NCBI GenBank assembly: GCA_944377745.1
Contig: CALWFV010000031.1
Span: 1 to 40,449 of the forward strand
Direction: 5' to 3'
Length of the DNA: 40,449 nt
Origin: an uncultured Mediterraneibacter sp.
GTDB taxonomy: Bacteria > Bacillota > Clostridia > Lachnospirales > Lachnospiraceae
How positions within the stretch are numbered: the first letter of the stretch is position 1; each line of letters begins with the position of its first letter. The translations under genes were made by a program, and so were the position numbers. This document shows, piece after piece, positions 1 to 7,120 of the stretch. The notes below the pieces were generated by a model. The model worked only from the letters and a program-made list of their open reading frames with translations, searched no databases and was not told where the DNA came from.

Positions 1-93
1 GAAGAAGCGAAAGATTATCCGAGAAAGTTTCATGACCCCATCGGTGCCTTTCGCAGAAAGGTGGTTTATAAAGATGAAAAAGAAAATGATTAG
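1..93 (+). CDS. Possible C-terminal end of an upstream gene (partial)
   Basis: The first frame is open from the window edge to a TAG at 91-93 and encodes about 30 charged residues (ending KDEKEND). It would overlap the start of the next gene by 20 bases. The fragment is too short to recognise, and another frame is also open to the left edge, so this is only a possible gene tail. The sequence left of the window would decide it. Confidence 0.25.
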   Translation, partial: EEAKDYPRKFHDPIGAFRRKVVYKDEKEND

Positions 94-1366
94 TATGCTC
101 CTGGCGGTGAGCATGGTGGCAGCACTTGCAACAGGGTGCGGTTCAGGAGAGAGTCAGGATAATGGAAGTAAGGATGATGTAACCACGATAAAGTGGTTTA
201 CATCCAGACCGGTAGATGGAGCCATAGACCAGACGGTAAGAGAGATAGCAGATGATTACAGCAAAGAAAAAGGTGGAAAAGTGGTGGTTGAATTTGAGAC
301 GACTGCGGACCGCCCCTCCTATTTACAGAAATTAAAGACCTTGATCGCAGGCGGGAACATGCCGGATATCATAGATATAGACGCGGATCCGTATTGCCAG
401 GAACTTGTGGATGCGGGAATGTTAGTGGATGTGAAGAAGTTTTTGCAGGATAATGATAAATATGACGATTTTTATCCGACGGCATTAAGATATCAGGAGT
501 TTACGGACGGCTCAATGTATACACTTCCATTGGAATATAATGTGGAAATGACATGGTATAACAAAGAGATTTTTGACCAGTATGGCCTTGCGGTTCCCAA
601 GACAATGGATGAGTGGCTTGACGTTTGTAAAACTTTAAAAGATAACGGGATCACTCCGATTTCCGTAGATGGAGTGGACAGATGGCCGGTGCAGAGATAT
701 CTTGCCATGATGCCGTTCAGGGAGACCGGGAATGACTTCATTATCGGGCTGCGCGACGGGAAAGAGAAGATGTCCAGCCAGACCGGAAAAGAGGCGGCGG
801 AATTTATGCAGGAAATCGGTCAGTACTTTAATGATGGGTTTGCGGCTACGGATTACGCAACAGCACAATCTATGTTCCTTGATGGAAAATCGGCTATGTA
901 TTATATCGGCAACTGGGAAATAGCGGCGATGCAGGATGCCTATGATGCTGGAAAGATAGATTACTTTTATCTTCCGACTATTGAGAACGGCAAGACACAG
1001 GCTAATGAATTCTGTGTGAATTCAGGAATTGGAATGGCGTTTAACTCAGAGACGTTTGACAGTAAGACAAAAGACTTTGTTTTGTACCTGCTTGATAATT
1101 ACGGAGAAATTTATGCGTCCAAGCAGCAGATTTCACCGATCAAAACGGAGCTTCCGTCCGATGTTGAATTTTCAGATCTGTATATGAGGATCAGGGATGA
1201 TATTGAGAACCTGGGAGAGAATTTCCTGAAGCCATGGGATACTTATCTGGATGCGGACACGAATACGACAATGCAGGATAATCTGCTGCTCCTCGCTTCC
1301 GGGGAACTTTCTGTGGATGAGTTTTGTAATATGATTGACGAATCGATTGCTGCAAACGTGAAATAG
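74..1366 (+). CDS. ABC transporter sugar-binding lipoprotein (family 1 SBP)
   Basis: Predicted extracellular solute-binding lipoprotein of 430 residues that captures a sugar for the two permeases encoded next. A signal peptide with a lipobox is visible (LATGC, lipidated Cys at residue 22), followed by a polar linker and a typical family-1 fold sequence (for example AGGNMPDIIDIDADPY, EYNVEMTWYNKEIFDQYGL, and MYYIGNWEIAAMQ). An in-frame ATG exists at 32, but the start at 74 is preferred: it follows the purine-rich AGAAAGGTGG at 55-64 and puts the signal peptide at the N-terminus. The context with a GH172-type hydrolase suggests an oligosaccharide such as a fructo- or arabino-furanoside. That substrate is inference. 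No ATPase gene is present here, so it probably shares an MsmK-like ATPase encoded elsewhere, as is common for such importers in Bacillota. Confidence 0.93.
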   Translation: MKKKMISMLLAVSMVAALATGCGSGESQDNGSKDDVTTIKWFTSRPVDGAIDQTVREIADDYSKEKGGKVVVEFETTADRPSYLQKLKTLIAGGNMPDIIDIDADPYCQELVDAGMLVDVKKFLQDNDKYDDFYPTALRYQEFTDGSMYTLPLEYNVEMTWYNKEIFDQYGLAVPKTMDEWLDVCKTLKDNGITPISVDGVDRWPVQRYLAMMPFRETGNDFIIGLRDGKEKMSSQTGKEAAEFMQEIGQYFNDGFAATDYATAQSMFLDGKSAMYYIGNWEIAAMQDAYDAGKIDYFYLPTIENGKTQANEFCVNSGIGMAFNSETFDSKTKDFVLYLLDNYGEIYASKQQISPIKTELPSDVEFSDLYMRIRDDIENLGENFLKPWDTYLDADTNTTMQDNLLLLASGELSVDEFCNMIDESIAANVK

Positions 1367-1369
1367 CGG

Positions 1370-1411
1370 AGGGAGGTGTCTCATAAGTTTCTGGCTGTGG
1401 GACACCTCTCT
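1370..1411 (+). other. Intercistronic stem-loop between binding protein and permease
   Basis: An inverted repeat (GAGGTGTC at 1373-1380 with GACACCTC at 1401-1408, extendable with wobbles to about 14 pairs) sits between the binding-protein stop and the permease RBS. There is no T tract. Such hairpins commonly protect the highly expressed binding-protein mRNA from 3' decay or partially attenuate downstream expression. That role is inferred. Confidence 0.65.
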
Positions 1412-1433
1412 GTCATTATAAAAGGAGAACAAC

Positions 1434-2312
1434 ATGGGCGTTATTAAAAGTAAAAAATGGTTTCTGGCGTTTCTGCTTCCGGGATTGTTGTTTTATATCC
1501 TGGCAGTTTTTTATCCGATAGAAGAATCCCTGAGATTAAGCTTTATGGACTGGGGCGGGATTGGGGAAAAGAAATTTGTAGGATTTCAAAATTATATAGA
1601 TATGTTTCATGACAAAGTGTTCTACGAATCTTTTCTTAACAATCTGATATATCTTGTTATCGTTGTGGTCATGCAGCTCGGCATTGGTCTTCTTTTTGCC
1701 ATACTTCTGACCTATATGACAAAAAGGGTAACGCTTGTCAAGACGCTCTACTATGTGCCGTGCATCATTACGACGGTTGCTATTGCACAGCTTTTCAGGA
1801 GTATGTATGCGACCGAACCGATGGGGCTTTTGAATCAGTTCCTTCAGTCCGTGGGACTCGACCAGTTTGTGACTTCCTGGCTGGCTGATATACATACAGC
1901 TCTTGGAGCGGTTTCTTTTCCGGAAGGGTGGCGATTTACAGGAATGTATATGGTGATCTTCTATGCTGCGCTTGTTTCGCTGGACCCGTCGGTTTATGAG
2001 GCTGCCAAAGTAGACGGGGCGTCTGAACTTCAGATCCTGTTTCGCATAAAGATACCGCTGATAAAAGATATTTTCCTCCTGACACTGACGATGTGCCTTA
2101 CCGGTGCGCTCAGAGGATTTGACATCCCGTTTCTGCTGACCAACGGAGGACCGGGAAATACGACGGAACTTTTATCTACATATATGTATAAAAAAGCATT
2201 TTCAAGTAATCAGTATGGTTACGGAAGTACGGTTGCCGTATTTATCATTCTTGAGAGTATACTGGTGGTATTTATTCTGAGAAAAATCTTTTCTGAAAAG
2301 GAGAAAAAATAA
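1434..2312 (+). CDS. Sugar ABC transporter permease, MalF/UgpA type
   Basis: Integral membrane permease of 292 residues. Six hydrophobic segments can be read: the first begins at about residue 9 (FLAFLLPGLLFYILAVFYPI region) and the last ends just before the lysine-rich C-terminus. The cytoplasmic EAA loop that contacts the ATPase is seen as YEAAKVDGASELQILFRIKI, about residues 187-206. The RBS AAAGGAG at 1421-1427 supports the start. The stop codon overlaps the next ATG by one base, indicating translational coupling with the second permease. The assignment to the carbohydrate importer class (CUT1) rests on family resemblance and operon context; the substrate cannot be read from the sequence. 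Confidence 0.93.
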   Translation: MGVIKSKKWFLAFLLPGLLFYILAVFYPIEESLRLSFMDWGGIGEKKFVGFQNYIDMFHDKVFYESFLNNLIYLVIVVVMQLGIGLLFAILLTYMTKRVTLVKTLYYVPCIITTVAIAQLFRSMYATEPMGLLNQFLQSVGLDQFVTSWLADIHTALGAVSFPEGWRFTGMYMVIFYAALVSLDPSVYEAAKVDGASELQILFRIKIPLIKDIFLLTLTMCLTGALRGFDIPFLLTNGGPGNTTELLSTYMYKKAFSSNQYGYGSTVAVFIILESILVVFILRKIFSEKEKK

Positions 2313-3139
2313 TGAAGAAGAAAATAGGAAAGATTGTTTTTGTGATCGTGATCCTCGCTTTTCTGATCATACAGATCTATCCGGTTCTCTGGCTTTTTAT
2401 GGCAAGTGTCAAACCTACGGTAGAATTATCCTCAACGCCTTTCGCATTGCCAAAAGTTGTTACGTTTGAGAATTTTGCCAGAGTGCTTTCGGATGGGATG
2501 ATCGGAACATATATGTGGAACAGCTTAAAAGTAACAGGGATTTCTCTGATCCTGATCATATTCCTGAGCGGGACTGCAGGATATGCGCTTTCAAAGTTCA
2601 GAGTAAGGGGAAAGGGCAAAATATATGCATTTTTTACTTTCGGGATCATGATCCCTGTGCAGATTACGCTGATCCCTCTGTTTATTTTTTACAGTAAGAT
2701 GGGAATCCTTAATACAAGTTTTTCTCTAATACTTCCGCAAGTAGGATTTGCGCTGCCCTTATCAGTGATGATGTTTGTCAGCTTTTATAATTTTGTCCCG
2801 GATGAATTGATCGAGGCGGCGATTGTAGACGGGTGTAATCCGGGGCGTATATTTATCAGGATTGTTTTTCCTCTCGCCAGAAATACTGTCATTACAATCG
2901 CATCAATGTATAGTATTCTGATCTGGAACGATTTTATTTTTGCAAATACTTTTATCAGTGAGAATAGTGCAAAGACTGTTGCCATGGGGCTGAAGGATTA
3001 TGTCGGAGCGTTTGGGAATGTAGACTGGGGAGCTACCTATGCGGCAATCGCAATCTCTATCCTGCCGCCTCTTATCATCTATTTTGCGCTGAATAAATGG
3101 GTAACCGCAGGCATGACTATGGGAGCAACGAAAGGATAA
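2312..3139 (+). CDS. Sugar ABC transporter permease, MalG/UgpE type
   Basis: Second permease subunit of the importer, 275 residues, with about six membrane segments. The EAA loop is visible as IEAAIVDGCNPGRIFIRIVF at roughly residues 169-188, and the C-terminus (VTAGMTMGATKG) is typical of MalG-like CUT1 permeases. It pairs with the preceding permease to form the membrane channel. Its ATG overlaps the upstream TAA by one base, and the hydrolase gene starts four bases after its stop, so all four genes look like one operon. Confidence 0.93.
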   Translation: MKKKIGKIVFVIVILAFLIIQIYPVLWLFMASVKPTVELSSTPFALPKVVTFENFARVLSDGMIGTYMWNSLKVTGISLILIIFLSGTAGYALSKFRVRGKGKIYAFFTFGIMIPVQITLIPLFIFYSKMGILNTSFSLILPQVGFALPLSVMMFVSFYNFVPDELIEAAIVDGCNPGRIFIRIVFPLARNTVITIASMYSILIWNDFIFANTFISENSAKTVAMGLKDYVGAFGNVDWGATYAAIAISILPPLIIYFALNKWVTAGMTMGATKG

Positions 3140-3142
3140 AAA

Positions 3143-4252
3143 ATGAGCATTATATTACCTGGAATGATGGGAAATCTTCCCTATCTGACAAGAGGAAGAA
3201 GCAGAGCAATCAACGCAGAGAACAGAGAAGGAGAAAAAGGACGCGGAGGAATGGCGTCAAGTGTACTTGGAAAATCTCGTAAGGGGAGTCCTTGTATTCG
3301 GGAGATTGCTCCTGGAGCAGAAGAAAAACTGGCTGAAATAGAAGGTTCTGGAATTATTGAGCATATATGGATCACAGTAGATAATAAGACAACGGAAGGC
3401 GACTGTTTTGTGCTGAGGGACATTGTTCTGAAAATGTTTTGGGATGGTGAGAAAGACCCATCAGTGGAAGTGCCGCTGGGCGATTTTTTCTGCTGCGGAT
3501 TTGGGAGGGAATGCCTGATAGATTCTGCCGCTGTGGCTGTGGTTCCTTCGAGAGGGCTGAACATGTATTTCCCTATGCCATTTAAGAAGAGTGCCAGGAT
3601 AATTATAGAGAATCAGCATGCCAATCCAATACCGGCATTCTTTTATCAGATAGACTACTGTCTGTATGATGAAATTCCTGATGAAACTGCTTTATTTCAT
3701 GCGCAGTGGAGAAGGCAACTGGTCACAGAAGTTGGAAAAGATTATGTTATTGTAGACGGAATAAAGGGACAGGGTCAATATGTGGGGACATACATTGCGC
3801 TTTCGACTCTTCAAAGATATTGGTGGGGAGAAGGAGAAGTTAAATTCTATATAGATGGAGATCTGGAATACCCAACGATATGCGGCACAGGAATGGAAGA
3901 TTATTTCGGCGGTTCATGGAGCTTTGCATCGGTGGAAAATGGCAGGACGATTGAACATACATATAGTACGCATTACCTGGGATATCCATATTACTCGAGA
4001 CATGATGACCTTGTAAAAAATCCTTATCACAATGACGACTGTCCCCCCATGAGAGGGTTTTACAGATGGCATATCCAGGATCCGATTTTCTTTGAATCGG
4101 ATTTAAAGGTGACAGTTCAGCAGATTGGTGTCGGTTACAATGGATTGTTTGAGAGACAGGATGATTTGTCCAGTGTAGCTTACTGGTACCAAAAAGAACC
4201 GCATGGAACGTTTCCCCTGCTGCCAGAAAAAGAAAAACGCTGGCCTAGATAA
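3143..4252 (+). CDS. DUF2961 / GH172-family glycoside hydrolase
   Basis: Cytoplasmic protein of 369 residues without a signal peptide. It shows DUF2961 hallmarks: an N-terminal SRAINAENREGEKGRGG stretch (about residues 20-36), a double jelly-roll-like body, and the conserved GTGMEDYFGGSWSF motif at about residues 248-261. DUF2961 is now glycoside hydrolase family 172, whose studied members act on alpha-fructofuranosyl (difructose dianhydride) or arabinofuranosyl linkages. The gene follows the permease by three bases, so it probably cleaves the sugar imported by this operon. Which furanoside is used is unknown. The RBS is AAAGGA at 3131-3136. The region up to about 4250 is more AT-rich than the purine island. 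Confidence 0.88.
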   Translation: MSIILPGMMGNLPYLTRGRSRAINAENREGEKGRGGMASSVLGKSRKGSPCIREIAPGAEEKLAEIEGSGIIEHIWITVDNKTTEGDCFVLRDIVLKMFWDGEKDPSVEVPLGDFFCCGFGRECLIDSAAVAVVPSRGLNMYFPMPFKKSARIIIENQHANPIPAFFYQIDYCLYDEIPDETALFHAQWRRQLVTEVGKDYVIVDGIKGQGQYVGTYIALSTLQRYWWGEGEVKFYIDGDLEYPTICGTGMEDYFGGSWSFASVENGRTIEHTYSTHYLGYPYYSRHDDLVKNPYHNDDCPPMRGFYRWHIQDPIFFESDLKVTVQQIGVGYNGLFERQDDLSSVAYWYQKEPHGTFPLLPEKEKRWPR

Positions 4253-4275
4253 GAGAGAGAATGGTGTGTAATATG

Positions 4276-4330
4276 AAAAAACTCGTAAGAATCCAGAAAC
4301 AGTCTGTAACATGGATTCTTACGAGTTTTT
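4276..4330. terminator. Bidirectional intrinsic terminator between GH172 gene and dapA
   Basis: A 19-base perfect inverted repeat: the left arm at 4276-4294 begins AAAAACTCGTAAGAATCC and the right arm at 4312-4330 ends in TTTTT. The A tract on one side and the T tract on the other let it stop transcription from both convergent units. It ends six bases before the dapA stop codon. Confidence 0.93.
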
Positions 4331-4335
4331 GTGAT

Positions 4336-5220
4336 CTACAGCAGACCGAAGTCCGTCATCGCTTTTCTGAGCACTTCCTTGTGTGCATCCTCCATCTCTG
4401 TCAGCGGCGCGCGGAGAGGTCCGACCTCTTTGCCCATCATGTTCAGCGCTGCTTTCACCGGAATCGGGTTGACTTCGCAGAACAGCGCGTTGCACATCGG
4501 GATCGCGTCAAGCTGCATCTTGCAGCTACCTTCTGTGTCCCCGGACAGATATTTGTATACCATGTCGTGGACGTATGCAGGTGCCACATTTGACAGGACG
4601 GAGATCACTCCGATCCCGCCCAGGGAGAGGAGCGGCACGACCTGATCGTCGTTCCCGGAATAAAGGTCGATATTTCCGTCGCACAGATGCATGATCTCAG
4701 CCACTGTTCCGATATTTCCGGAAGCTTCCTTCACTCCTACGATATTATCCACGTCTTTTACAAGACGTGCCAGAGTCTGAGGCTGGATGGAACATCCGGT
4801 ACGGCTCGGAACGTTGTAAAGGATCGCCGGGATATTCACCTCGCTGCAGATTGCCGTGTAATGAGCGACGAGACCGTTCTGTGTGGCCTTGTTATAGTAA
4901 GGCGTTACAAGGAGCAGTCCGTCAGCGCCGTCTTTCTCTGCTTCTCTGGACAGTTCGATGGCTGTTCTCGTGCAGTTGGAACCGGTGCCTGCGATGACCG
5001 GGATCCTGTGGTTTACCCTCTCGACCGTGAAACGGATCGCCTCGCTGTGCTCTGCCTCCGTCATGGTAGCGGACTCGCCTGTGGTACCGCAGATGATGAT
5101 CGCGTCGGTACCGCCTGCGATCTGCTCTTCCAGGATCTCATCCAGTTTGTCGTAATTGATCTCCAGATTGTCTTTCATTGGTGTGACGATCGCCACGCCT
5201 GCGCCTTTAAAAATTGCCAT
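4336..5220 (-). CDS. dapA: 4-hydroxy-tetrahydrodipicolinate synthase
   Basis: Cytoplasmic class I aldolase of 294 residues (usual length for DapA) that condenses pyruvate with aspartate semialdehyde, the first committed step of lysine/diaminopimelate synthesis. Catalytic residues are in the expected places: GTTGES with Thr46/Thr47, Tyr135 and Arg140 in YNVPSRTG, and the Schiff-base Lys164 in GVKEASGN. The RBS AAGGAGG lies 8 bases upstream (5229-5235). The gene stands alone, with its own promoter and lysine riboswitch, so it is a genuine biosynthetic DapA rather than a catabolic N-acetylneuraminate-lyase relative. Confidence 0.96.
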   Translation of the reverse strand: MAIFKGAGVAIVTPMKDNLEINYDKLDEILEEQIAGGTDAIIICGTTGESATMTEAEHSEAIRFTVERVNHRIPVIAGTGSNCTRTAIELSREAEKDGADGLLLVTPYYNKATQNGLVAHYTAICSEVNIPAILYNVPSRTGCSIQPQTLARLVKDVDNIVGVKEASGNIGTVAEIMHLCDGNIDLYSGNDDQVVPLLSLGGIGVISVLSNVAPAYVHDMVYKYLSGDTEGSCKMQLDAIPMCNALFCEVNPIPVKAALNMMGKEVGPLRAPLTEMEDAHKEVLRKAMTDFGLL

Positions 5221-5249
5221 TCTTTCTTCCTCCTTAACTGTTGGTGAAC

Positions 5250-5279
5250 AATAAAAGAAACGGCAAGATGCGCCGTTCC
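5250..5279 (-). terminator. Riboswitch-controlled intrinsic terminator in the dapA leader
   Basis: Read on the minus strand, GGAACGGC pairs with GCCGTTTC around a 7-base loop, followed by TTTTATT. It lies between the lysine aptamer and the dapA RBS, so it is the expression platform: lysine binding should favour this hairpin and stop transcription. Confidence 0.88.
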
Positions 5280-5299
5280 AAAATATACCTTTCCGTATA

Positions 5300-5470
5300 G
5301 ATCAGATAGCTCTCCATCCTGCGATGACAGTCATGTCGTTCTTCACGCCATGCCCAAGAATAAAGTCTCAGGTTCCTTACTCTTTCGGCATCTTTCCCTT
5401 TCGAATGAGTTCCTCTGCCCCTGATACATCCGTCATCTTACTAATGAAAAATGCAACCTCTATCTATGTT
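5300..5470 (-). ncRNA. Lysine riboswitch (L box) aptamer upstream of dapA
   Basis: On the minus strand the conserved L-box core can be read in order: GATAGAGGTTGCA near 5464 (5' side of P1), AGTAAG, GAAAGGGAAAGATGCCGAAAG split over about 5404-5384, CTTGGGCATGGCG, GACTGTCATCG, and the closing GGAGAGCTATC ending near 5305. GATAG and CTATC form P1. A terminator and dapA follow, which is the classic lysine-repressed arrangement. The conserved blocks were matched from memory; a covariance-model search for the Rfam lysine family would settle the exact boundaries. Confidence 0.93.
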
Positions 5471-5485
5471 TCTGTATTTAATGAA

Positions 5486-5514
5486 ATCATAACACCCCTC
5501 TAAAGTGATGTCAA
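5486..5514 (-). promoter_or_regulatory. SigA-type promoter for dapA
   Basis: Minus-strand TTGACA (5509-5514) and TATGAT (5486-5491) are separated by exactly 17 bases. The start site would fall near 5479, just before the lysine aptamer. A 7-bp inverted repeat (ACCCCTC/GAGGGGT, 5494-5500 and 5521-5527) brackets the -35 region. Confidence 0.9.
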
Positions 5515-5599
5515 CTGATTTGAGGGGTTTTCTGTGAATGCAGGATCGGCGGAGTTATAGTGCACACCTGACTGCCGCTGCACTGCGTGCTGGGACTGC

Positions 5600-6568
5600 T
5601 TATGAGGTCTGCATTTTACTAAGTTCTCCTTTTACAGACTGAAAATAGGAGTTCTCCGGATCCGCCTGAAGGATATGATTGATCTGTCCGGAAAAACGGG
5701 CAAGGTATTCCTCCGGCGTCCCCTTATATTGTATGCGGCGCAGATGATCCGTAAGTCCGAATTTTTGAATATAATGCCATTCCTGGCGCAGTTTCCGGCG
5801 GTATCCCCGGCCGGTCTGAACGTGATCGTTTACCACCAGCCCGGTTACTTCCTGTCTGCCGCAACGGGTACAGACCCGGGTCTTTTTTTCGTTCAGTTCA
5901 AATCCCATACGGAGAAGAAACGGCTTCACCTTATTGATGACCTCGGCGGGGGTAAAGGACCCGGAGAATGTCATGTCATCGCAGTACCTTGTATAGCTGA
6001 TCTGCCGTTCCAGACACCAGCTTTCCATATAGTCGTCAAAGGGCTTCATGACCAGATTGGAGATGCAGGGGGATGTGGGGGCTCCTTGAGGAAGAGCGCT
6101 GTCGAGGCAGCACAGGCTGGTAAGCAGAGCCCGTACGGACGGCGGAAATAAAGTACCCGGAAATGCACGCTGATACACCTGGATAAAAGAGAGGCTTCCG
6201 AAGAAGTCGTGGATATCTAGTTTCAGGATCTTTTCCTTTCCGGTGTGGGGCAGGGCGTTGTCTCTGAGAGATACTCCTTTGATGTAGGCGCGGGCACATC
6301 CGGATACAGGGAATTGTGACAGGATCCGGTGAAGGATCTGCCGCTGGATATATTTCAGAAGAGAATCCGGCTCCTGGAGTATGCGGACTCCGCCGGATCT
6401 CTTTGGAATCTTCCGCAGAGTATAGTGATCCTCTGTGTGATTTGCGAGTCCGTAAAGAAGCGCAAGACGCTTTCCATCGGAGAGGCGGAGAGAACCGGTC
6501 AGATTCAGTGACAGAAGAAACTCCTCGCATTGTTCTTTTGTACAGTATTTCCACAGTTCATCACTCAT
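5600..6568 (-). CDS. Retron-type reverse transcriptase
   Basis: Compact reverse transcriptase of 322 residues, the usual size of a single-domain retron RT. Motifs in order: NALPH at 104-108 (the retron NAxxH motif), catalytic Asp118 in KLDIHDFFGSL, LPQGAPTSP at 159-167, YCDD at 195-198 (the YxDD active site) and VTG at 241-243 (the second retron signature, thought to help recognise the msr RNA). There is no maturase, endonuclease or Cas1 domain. The start at 6568 is chosen because AGGAG lies 8 bases upstream; a longer reading frame would run through the ncRNA region. It would reverse-transcribe the structured RNA encoded just upstream into msDNA. Known retrons act as anti-phage defence units with an effector protein. 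None is recognisable next to this one. Two extra Cys (CTRC, 233-236) precede the VTG motif. Confidence 0.93.
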   Translation of the reverse strand: MSDELWKYCTKEQCEEFLLSLNLTGSLRLSDGKRLALLYGLANHTEDHYTLRKIPKRSGGVRILQEPDSLLKYIQRQILHRILSQFPVSGCARAYIKGVSLRDNALPHTGKEKILKLDIHDFFGSLSFIQVYQRAFPGTLFPPSVRALLTSLCCLDSALPQGAPTSPCISNLVMKPFDDYMESWCLERQISYTRYCDDMTFSGSFTPAEVINKVKPFLLRMGFELNEKKTRVCTRCGRQEVTGLVVNDHVQTGRGYRRKLRQEWHYIQKFGLTDHLRRIQYKGTPEEYLARFSGQINHILQADPENSYFQSVKGELSKMQTS

Positions 6569-6616
6569 GATATGACTCCTGAAAAAGACTTTAAAAAGTT
6601 TCATGTTTGGTGAAAA

Positions 6617-6816
6617 ACGGCCGGGAACACAATATGATGATACCGTAACCTGCGGAGGTGTACGCGTGCCGAAGGCACATATGCACACGGGAGTGTGCGG
6701 AAGTACACTGCAGCAGGTGAAGGGACGGCGCATACCGTATCATCACAGTAAAACTGACAGGAAAACGACTCGCTTTCCTTCACGAAAATCCCGTGAAACG
6801 CTGTTCCCGGCCTTCG
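6617..6816 (-). ncRNA. Retron msr-msd RNA
   Basis: Directly upstream of the RT on its coding strand. The ends are an 11-bp perfect inverted repeat, a1 (6802-6812) and a2 (6619-6629), reading GGCCGGGAACA and TGTTCCCGGCC. The base after a1 is a G in an AGC context (6801), a candidate branching guanosine. The msr part has three small hairpins (stems 6779-6784/6792-6797, 6760-6764/6774-6778, and 6746-6749/6753-6756). The msd part is a long stem: 6733-6744 with 6636-6647 (11 of 12 paired), 6713-6718 with 6648-6653, and 6703-6708 with 6658-6663. It is capped by two hairpins, 6683-6698 (GCACAC/GTGTGC) and 6666-6678 (GTGCC/GGCAC). The order matches retron ncRNAs. Exact transcript and msDNA ends are inferred. 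Confidence 0.87.
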
Positions 6817-6822
6817 TGTTTC

Positions 6823-6851
6823 AATATAGCACAGCCCCTGCTAAAAGGGAA
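6823..6851 (-). promoter_or_regulatory. Candidate retron promoter
   Basis: On the minus strand an extended -10 (TG, one base, TATATT; hexamer at 6823-6828) lies 17 bases from a weak -35 TTCCCT (6846-6851). The start site would fall near 6816, a few bases before the a1 repeat, which fits retron RNA architecture. Confidence 0.55.
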
Positions 6852-6902
6852 GAGCGTTATATGATGAGAAGAATTAGCAGAATATTCTGACGATATTTTA
6901 AG

Positions 6903-6966
6903 AAAGTACCGTGTACCTTCGACAAAGTACACGGCACCTGCGATAAAGGTACACGGTACCTTTGAC
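6903..6966 (+). repeat. Three tandem 21-22 bp operator-like repeats
   Basis: Three consecutive units at 6903-6923, 6924-6944 and 6945-6966 each begin AAAG(G)TAC and continue to ACCT and GA(C/T). Each holds a dyad of the form GTAC, three bases, GTAC (imperfect in the middle unit). The third unit contains the -35 of the following promoter. Spacing of two helical turns fits cooperative binding of a dimeric regulator. The protein is unknown. Confidence 0.72.
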
Positions 6967-6990
6967 AATTTTCCTGTATTATGGTAAGCT
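6962..6990 (+). promoter_or_regulatory. Promoter of the xdh operon
   Basis: TTGACA at 6962-6967, a 17-base spacer, and TAAGCT at 6985-6990 preceded by TGG (extended -10). The -35 lies inside the third tandem repeat, so a bound regulator would directly affect polymerase. Confidence 0.68.
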
Positions 6991-7000
6991 GAAACTGCCC

Positions 7001-7039
7001 AAAGTGTGAATGACGAGATTATCATTTGCACTTTTTTTT
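7001..7039 (+). terminator. Leader intrinsic terminator before the xdh genes
   Basis: AAAGTGTGAATGA (7001-7013) pairs over 13 positions (two wobbles) with TCATTTGCACTTT (7022-7034) and runs into T residues to 7039. It lies about 5 bases after the predicted start site and about 80 bases before the first xdh start codon. No plus-strand gene precedes it, so it looks like an attenuator. On the minus strand it has no T tract. Confidence 0.75.
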
Positions 7040-7120
7040 CGCGGTGAATCCATGAGAGGATTTTTTACTGTTTTATTTACCCGAAGTTATTTCAGAGGAG
7101 GAAGGGAGAGGAGAGACGCC

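Noticed and set aside
5600-6568. RT as a group II intron maturase or diversity-generating element
   Set aside because: It lacks maturase and endonuclease domains, intron RNA boundaries, and template/variable repeats; it has retron-specific NAxxH and VTG motifs and an adjacent a1/a2 RNA.
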